Under the pieces are notes generated by a model. It did not search any database. It had not been told where the DNA came from and saw nothing but the letters and a program-made list of their open reading frames with translations. Source: an uncultured Lentisphaeria bacterium (GTDB lineage: Bacteria > Verrucomicrobiota > Lentisphaeria > Victivallales > UBA1829). Taken from it: a DNA stretch of 9,437 nt. Below, piece after piece: positions 6,353 through 9,437 of this stretch (position 1 is its first letter; the number at the start of each line of letters is the position of its first letter). The stretch is taken from contig CAJMAW010000116.1 in NCBI GenBank assembly GCA_905211485.1, positions 1 to 9,437 on the forward strand. Reading direction: 5' to 3'. The position numbers and the translations under genes were made by a program.

Positions 6353-6937
6353 TTATTTCCGGATGGTTGCGACCTCGTCGACCCACTTGTTCAGAGCGTC
6401 TGCCGCATTCCGGATGCTTCCGCCGGAGAACGCGCCGCCCTTGCCGAAAGCCGCCTTCGGACAAACCTTCCGCATATCCCGTTCACAACGCGCCATTCCG
6501 CCGCCGCCATGGGTGACGAAGGGAATCACCGTCTTGCCGCTGAAGTCATAGCCGGAGAGGAAGCTCCTTACCGGCGGCGCCATTGTGCTCCACCAGTTCG
6601 GCGTGCCGACGAAGATGACATCGTACTTGGAAAAATCCTCGACTTTCGTCGCCAGTTCCGGTTTGAACTCGTCACGGCACTCCTGTTTCGCCTGATCGAC
6701 GCACGCGCTGTAATCGGACGGATACGCCTTGACGGGTTTGATTTCAAAGAGTGTCCCTCCGGTCAGCTTCTGAATCTGTTCCGCCGCATAACGGGTGTTG
6801 CCGCTCCACGAGTAATAGGCAATCAGGATTCTGCCCGGCTCCGTTTCCGCCTTCTGCATTTTCACGTTTTCCGCCGAAGATCCGGCCGCGCTGAAAAACG
6901 CGGCTGCCATCATCAGTGCCATTGTTTTCTTTTTCAT
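6353..6937 (-). CDS. Flavodoxin with N-terminal signal peptide
   Basis: A 194-residue flavodoxin (flavodoxin_4-like) that carries FMN and moves electrons. Residues 1-22 (MKKKTMALMMAAAFFSAAGS plus two) form a Sec-type signal peptide. The phosphate loop YYSWSGNTRYAAEQI lies at 41-55 and the second FMN loop GTPNWWSTMAPPV at 111-123; PFVTHGGGGM at 139-148 fits the third flavin-contact region. The start at 6937 is firm: it opens the signal, and AAGGAGG at 6943-6949 lies 5 nt upstream. The ATG overlaps the stop codon of the preceding small gene (ATGA). Export of a flavodoxin by Sec would require FMN to be loaded outside the cytoplasm, which is unusual though signal-bearing flavodoxins of this kind are known in gut bacteria. 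It probably works with the other redox enzymes of the operon; the partner is not known. Confidence 0.88.
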   Translation of the reverse strand: MKKKTMALMMAAAFFSAAGSSAENVKMQKAETEPGRILIAYYSWSGNTRYAAEQIQKLTGGTLFEIKPVKAYPSDYSACVDQAKQECRDEFKPELATKVEDFSKYDVIFVGTPNWWSTMAPPVRSFLSGYDFSGKTVIPFVTHGGGGMARCERDMRKVCPKAAFGKGGAFSGGSIRNAADALNKWVDEVATIRK

Positions 6938-7203
6938 TGTTTCCTCCTTGTGAGAATTGGGCTTTCCTGTCTCAGATGAAAGACAAGATAATCCAGACAA
7001 TCAATTTTTTCCTGTGCCGCATGCACTTTTTTCAGAAGAATGACGCGCTGTGCCGTCAGAAGACGCATTTCTTCCCGGGTGTTGCCGCTTTCATGCAGCG
7101 CAAGAAGTTTTGCAATCAGAGGCGTCCTGAAGCCGGCGTCCTCGAGATTGCGGACCAGAGAGAAATTCTTCTCTCCTGGCATACGTGCCGAATCCATCTT
7201 CAT
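6934..7203 (-). CDS. Small protein resembling the C-terminal helical half of MerR regulators
   Basis: An 89-residue protein of unknown function. The segment from about residue 14 (SLVRNLEDAGFRTPLIAKLL) to IDCLDYLVFHLR (near 80) resembles the effector-side helices and dimerisation coiled coil of MerR-family regulators, where DAGF and the pattern K-x-D-C-L-D-Y-L recur. The DNA-binding winged helix that should come before it is absent, and there is no room for it because the cupin gene ends at 7200. The gene is coupled at both ends: its ATG overlaps the cupin stop (ATGA at 7200-7203) and its stop overlaps the flavodoxin start (ATGA at 6934-6937). ATGs at 7197 and 7182 are alternatives; no strong ribosome binding site decides. 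It may modulate a MerR partner or be a stand-alone helical protein. Confidence 0.6.
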   Translation of the reverse strand: MKMDSARMPGEKNFSLVRNLEDAGFRTPLIAKLLALHESGNTREEMRLLTAQRVILLKKVHAAQEKIDCLDYLVFHLRQESPILTRRKQ

Positions 7204-7891
7204 TTGCCCGAAGTCGCCTTGCTGTAATCCGCATCGGAAATCGGTTCGAGCCAGGTATTTTTGTTGCTTTCCGGATTGCATTCGACTGCGAGGTGCGAAA
7301 ACCAGCTCTCGGGGGCCGCGCCGTGCCAGTGCTCGACATCCGGCGGAACTTCGACGATGTCGTCGGGCAGGAGTTTGCGGGCCTCTTTCCCGCGTTCCTG
7401 ATAGAAGCCGATTCCTCCGACCGCGATCAGAAGCTGTCCGCCGGTGTGTCGGTGCCAGTTGTTGCGGCAGGAGGGCCCGAAGGTGACGTTGGAAAGCGGA
7501 AGGACATGGAAACGCTTGTCTTTCGTCAACGGCGCAAGATAGAATTTCCCGCTGAAATATTCCGCATAGGCCGTATTTTTCTCTCCGCTCAGGAAAACAC
7601 TCAGAGAATTCCTTTTCACGAATTCGAGAATCCTGTTGATCTGGGCTTCAGTTACCCCGTTATGTCTGCTGATTGCAATATGGCTGGCAAGCTGGTTTTG
7701 ACTCCGTCCATTGCGGCGAGGGCGGCAAGGGTTGCAAGTTCCCGTGTCCGCCAGTCGAGATTGTCCCGGCTGAAGATGTCGCCGAACAGATGTGCCTTCA
7801 AATACTCGTCGATTGCCGGGGCGAGGTCGAAGAGCGTGCCTTTGACCGGAGCTCCGCAGAGTTTCGTCTGATTCGCGCTTCCGAAGTCCAT
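7200..7891 (-). pseudogene. Carboxymuconolactone-decarboxylase-like/cupin fusion gene, frameshifted
   Basis: The gene reads as one protein of about 230 residues if one base is added. The first 65 codons (MDFGSANQTKLCG... to AALAAMDGVK) give the AhpD/CMD-type helical domain. At AAAA (7696-7699) the family-like reading moves to another frame and continues NQLASHIAISRHNGVTEAQI, then a cupin with NNWHRHTGGQ and VEHWHGAAPESWFSHLAV, stopping at 7200. Read as written, frame one ends about 16 codons later. Restoring a fifth A makes GVKNQLASHIAIS, the expected sequence. CMD/cupin proteins of this kind often sit in redox operons; some are annotated as mandelonitrile-lyase-like. The start at 7891 has AAGG at 7899-7902, 7 nt upstream, but relatives often carry a longer N-terminus. 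It heads the operon. It may be a true mutation or a homopolymer sequencing error. Confidence 0.8.
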
Positions 7892-8198
7892 ACTCTTTCC
7901 TTCCGGGGGCGGTCCCGGGAGTTTTCCCGCTGTATCCCGGATTCCCTTTGCTTCGCGCTCGTTCCCCCTGCACTTCAGCGCCCCAGGAGAGAAAACAGGA
8001 ATACCGTTCAGGAAAATTCGAGAATGCGAAAAAGAAGGAAAATGAATGTGACTCGTTTCCCTGAAATGAGAAAGGTGGCGCCCTCCCACCCCCCACACAG
8101 CAGACGAGACAGCATCGGGACCATGCCAGCATGCCTGAAAACGATTGGGAAAGGATCTTGAGCCTCACGCAATGACAATCGGATCAAAAAAACAAAAA
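7892..8198 (-). other. Long 5' leader of the operon, no gene recognised
   Basis: Between the candidate promoter and the first gene lie about 300 bases. Open frames exist in it on the minus strand, but none has recognisable similarity or a ribosome binding site with a sensible product. It contains a G-rich stretch (about 8085-8100 on the minus strand) and a short inverted repeat CATGC-CA-GCATG at 8122-8133. The frame of the first gene is open upstream of its ATG to 8098, so part of this region could be an eroded N-terminus. I see no known riboswitch or tRNA. Confidence 0.4.
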
Positions 8199-8228
8199 AT
8201 TATAGAAAAGCATAAAAATAAAAATCAA
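8199..8228 (-). promoter_or_regulatory. Candidate operon promoter TTGATT-18-TATAAT
   Basis: On the minus strand TTGATT (8223-8228) and a perfect TATAAT (8199-8204) are 18 bp apart in AT-rich sequence. Transcription would start near 8192 and read into the CMD/cupin gene, giving a leader of about 300 nt. It lies inside the T-tract of the pnp terminator. A TATAAT in such AT-rich sequence can arise by chance, so confidence is moderate. Confidence 0.5.
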
Positions 8229-8258
8229 AAAGCCCGGGGGCTTCGGACCTCCGGGCTT
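8217..8258 (-). terminator. Rho-independent terminator of pnp
   Basis: An 11-bp stem with one G-T pair (arms 8230-8240 and 8248-8258) and a 7-base loop is followed on the minus strand by TTTTTGATTTTTATTTTTA. It lies about 90 nt after the pnp stop codon, on the correct strand. The stem is GC-rich at its core (GCCCGG), as expected for an intrinsic terminator. Confidence 0.85.
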
Positions 8259-8346
8259 GAATTCCCGTTATTCCCGCAGAGGGCAGCAGCATCTCATCTG
8301 CCGTTTCTGCAGAAGGGAAACGAAATGCGGGGAACAGAACTGCTCC

Positions 8347-9437
8347 TTATTTTCCGTCCATTTCCTCCAGGGCGGCCTTTCTGCTGAGGCGGATTTTGCC
8401 GCTGCGGTCAATGTCAATGACCTTGACCGTAATGTAATCGCCTTCCTTGCAGATATCGGAGACCTGATTGACACGGTAATTGGCCATTTCGGAAATGTGG
8501 AGCAGACCATCCTGGCCGGGAAGGATTTCGACAAAGGCGCCGAAGTCACGGACCGTCTTGACCAGGCCGCGGTAGATTTTTCCGATTTCAGCCTCGGCTG
8601 TATAGAAGTCGATTTTGCGTTTGACCTCGTCCAGGATCTGCTTGTTCTGGGCGAGGATGCTGACAGAGCCGTCATCTTCGATATTGACCTGGGCTCCGGT
8701 CGATTCGGTGATTTCCTTGATATTTTTTCCACCGGTTCCGATCAGAGCTCCGATCTTGTCCGGATTGATGTGAACCACTTCCATTTGAGGCGCATTCGGG
8801 CTGAGTTCCTTGCGCGGAGCCGCAATGCAGTCCGTGACCACCTTGCGGATTTTTGCGCGGGCGTCCCGGTTCTGATACATGGCGCGGGCAAGCAGATCAA
8901 TGGAAATGCCGGGGAGCTTCAGGTCGAGCTGGAACCCGGTGATGCCGCTTTCGGTACCGCAGACTTTGAAATCCATGTCTCCGAAATGATCTTCGGCTCC
9001 GATGATGTCCGTGAGGATCAGCTCTCTGCCGTTTTCATCCGTGACGAGTCCGCAAGAGATTCCAACAACGGGCGCCTTGATGGGCACTCCCGCATCCATC
9101 AGAGAAAGGGTGGCTCCGCAAACGCTTGCCATGGAGGTCGATCCGTTGGAGGACATGATCTCGGAGACACAGCGGATGGTGTACGGGAAATCCTCCGGAA
9201 TCACCTGCGCCACGGAACGCTCTGCCAGATTTCCGTGCCCGATTTCCCGTCTTCCGGGACCGGTGATTCTGCCGACTTCCCCGACGCTGTAGTTCGGGAA
9301 ATTGTAATGCAGATAAAACTTCTTTTTCGTGGGAATACCCGTGATGTTGTCGCTTTCCTGCATATCCTGGGGCCCGCCAAGGGTGGTGATGACGAGAGCC
9401 TGCGTTTCCCCGCGCGAAAACAGGGCAGATCCATGCA
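8347..9437 (-). CDS. pnp: Polynucleotide phosphorylase, C-terminal part (5' end beyond window)
   Basis: Polynucleotide phosphorylase degrades RNA 3' to 5' using phosphate and takes part in mRNA turnover. The window holds the last 362 codons, and the frame is open to the edge, entering at HGSALFSRGETQAL, the start of the second RNase PH domain. Visible marks are LHYNFPNYSVGE, RREIGHG, SSNGSTSMASVCGA, and EDHFGDMDFKV, which keeps both catalytic aspartates and the lysine. A KH domain with the GTGG loop (IGALIGTGGKNI) and an S1 domain (GKIYRGLVKTVRDFGAFVEI) follow. The protein ends at MDGK directly after S1, so it lacks the long C-terminal tail seen in some proteobacterial enzymes. It is followed by its own terminator and is therefore separate from the redox operon. 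Confidence 0.97.
   Translation of the reverse strand, partial: HGSALFSRGETQALVITTLGGPQDMQESDNITGIPTKKKFYLHYNFPNYSVGEVGRITGPGRREIGHGNLAERSVAQVIPEDFPYTIRCVSEIMSSNGSTSMASVCGATLSLMDAGVPIKAPVVGISCGLVTDENGRELILTDIIGAEDHFGDMDFKVCGTESGITGFQLDLKLPGISIDLLARAMYQNRDARAKIRKVVTDCIAAPRKELSPNAPQMEVVHINPDKIGALIGTGGKNIKEITESTGAQVNIEDDGSVSILAQNKQILDEVKRKIDFYTAEAEIGKIYRGLVKTVRDFGAFVEILPGQDGLLHISEMANYRVNQVSDICKEGDYITVKVIDIDRSGKIRLSRKAALEEMDGK

Noticed and set aside
6342..6464. Longer N-terminus for the hydrolase (start at 6464)
   Set aside because: The extra 41 residues are Arg-rich, lie inside the flavodoxin gene and precede a clear signal peptide with a strong ribosome binding site.
7696..7699. Programmed ribosomal frameshift in the CMD/cupin gene
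   Set aside because: The A-run is only four long and the X-XXY-YYZ heptamer is not in the right register; I saw no clear downstream stem. A missing A is simpler.
8122..8133. CATGC-CA-GCATG inverted repeat as an operator
   Set aside because: Arms of five bases are too short to claim on their own and it lies well downstream of the candidate promoter; mentioned only as part of the leader.
7904..8168. Small Cys/Phe-rich peptide gene in the operon leader (ATG at 8168)
   Set aside because: The frame continues into the cupin part only by chance and the N-terminal residues have no family resemblance or good ribosome binding site.
1..9437. CRISPR array, tRNA, rRNA, transposase or integrase
   Set aside because: No regularly spaced repeats, no cloverleaf-like sequence and no mobile-element protein were seen on either strand.

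Overview
The window carries a compact run of genes, all read on the minus strand, downstream of the housekeeping gene pnp. At the right edge (8347-9437) is the 3' part of pnp (polynucleotide phosphorylase), closed by a rho-independent terminator at 8217-8258. A candidate promoter (TTGATT, 18 bp, TATAAT) overlaps that terminator's T-tract and would drive a second transcription unit reading leftwards to position 156. The host looks like a GC-moderate, Gram-negative-type bacterium with several near-identical MNRRDF(L/I)K Tat signal peptides. The style of pnp and of the Tat-exported aldo/keto reductases suggests the PVC group, perhaps a gut Lentisphaerota/Victivallis-like organism. This is recognition from memory, not a search result.

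In transcription order the second unit encodes: (1) a carboxymuconolactone-decarboxylase-like plus cupin protein, broken by a one-base frameshift at an A-run; (2) a small 89-residue protein resembling only the C-terminal helical part of MerR regulators; (3) a signal-peptide-bearing flavodoxin; (4) an exported HSL-type alpha/beta hydrolase fused in frame to a YgiN/ABM-like monooxygenase domain, with a perfect internal ribosome binding site at the junction; (5) a Tat-signal flavoprotein with an Isf-like cysteine motif; (6) a Tat-signal DUF6282-type metal-dependent hydrolase-like protein whose middle is scrambled by two compensating frameshifts; (7) a Tat/lipoprotein-like aldo/keto reductase; (8) an SDR oxidoreductase without a signal; (9) a Tat-signal aldo/keto reductase with a C-terminal 2x[4Fe-4S] ferredoxin domain. 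Gaps between genes run from 4-nt overlaps to about 35 nt, so this is very probably one operon.

As a set, the operon looks like a redox and hydrolytic module for small carbonyl, quinone or aromatic compounds. Most of its members are exported versions of enzyme families that are usually cytoplasmic. The substrate cannot be read from the sequence. The left 155 bases hold no gene. They contain a perfect palindrome lying inside a candidate minus-strand promoter for a gene beyond the window edge, and no convincing terminator for the operon.

The main points for a second look are the hydrolase/monooxygenase fusion, the frameshifts in two genes (real decay or sequencing error), the predominance of exported redox enzymes, the orphan MerR-like small protein, and the nested terminator/promoter after pnp.
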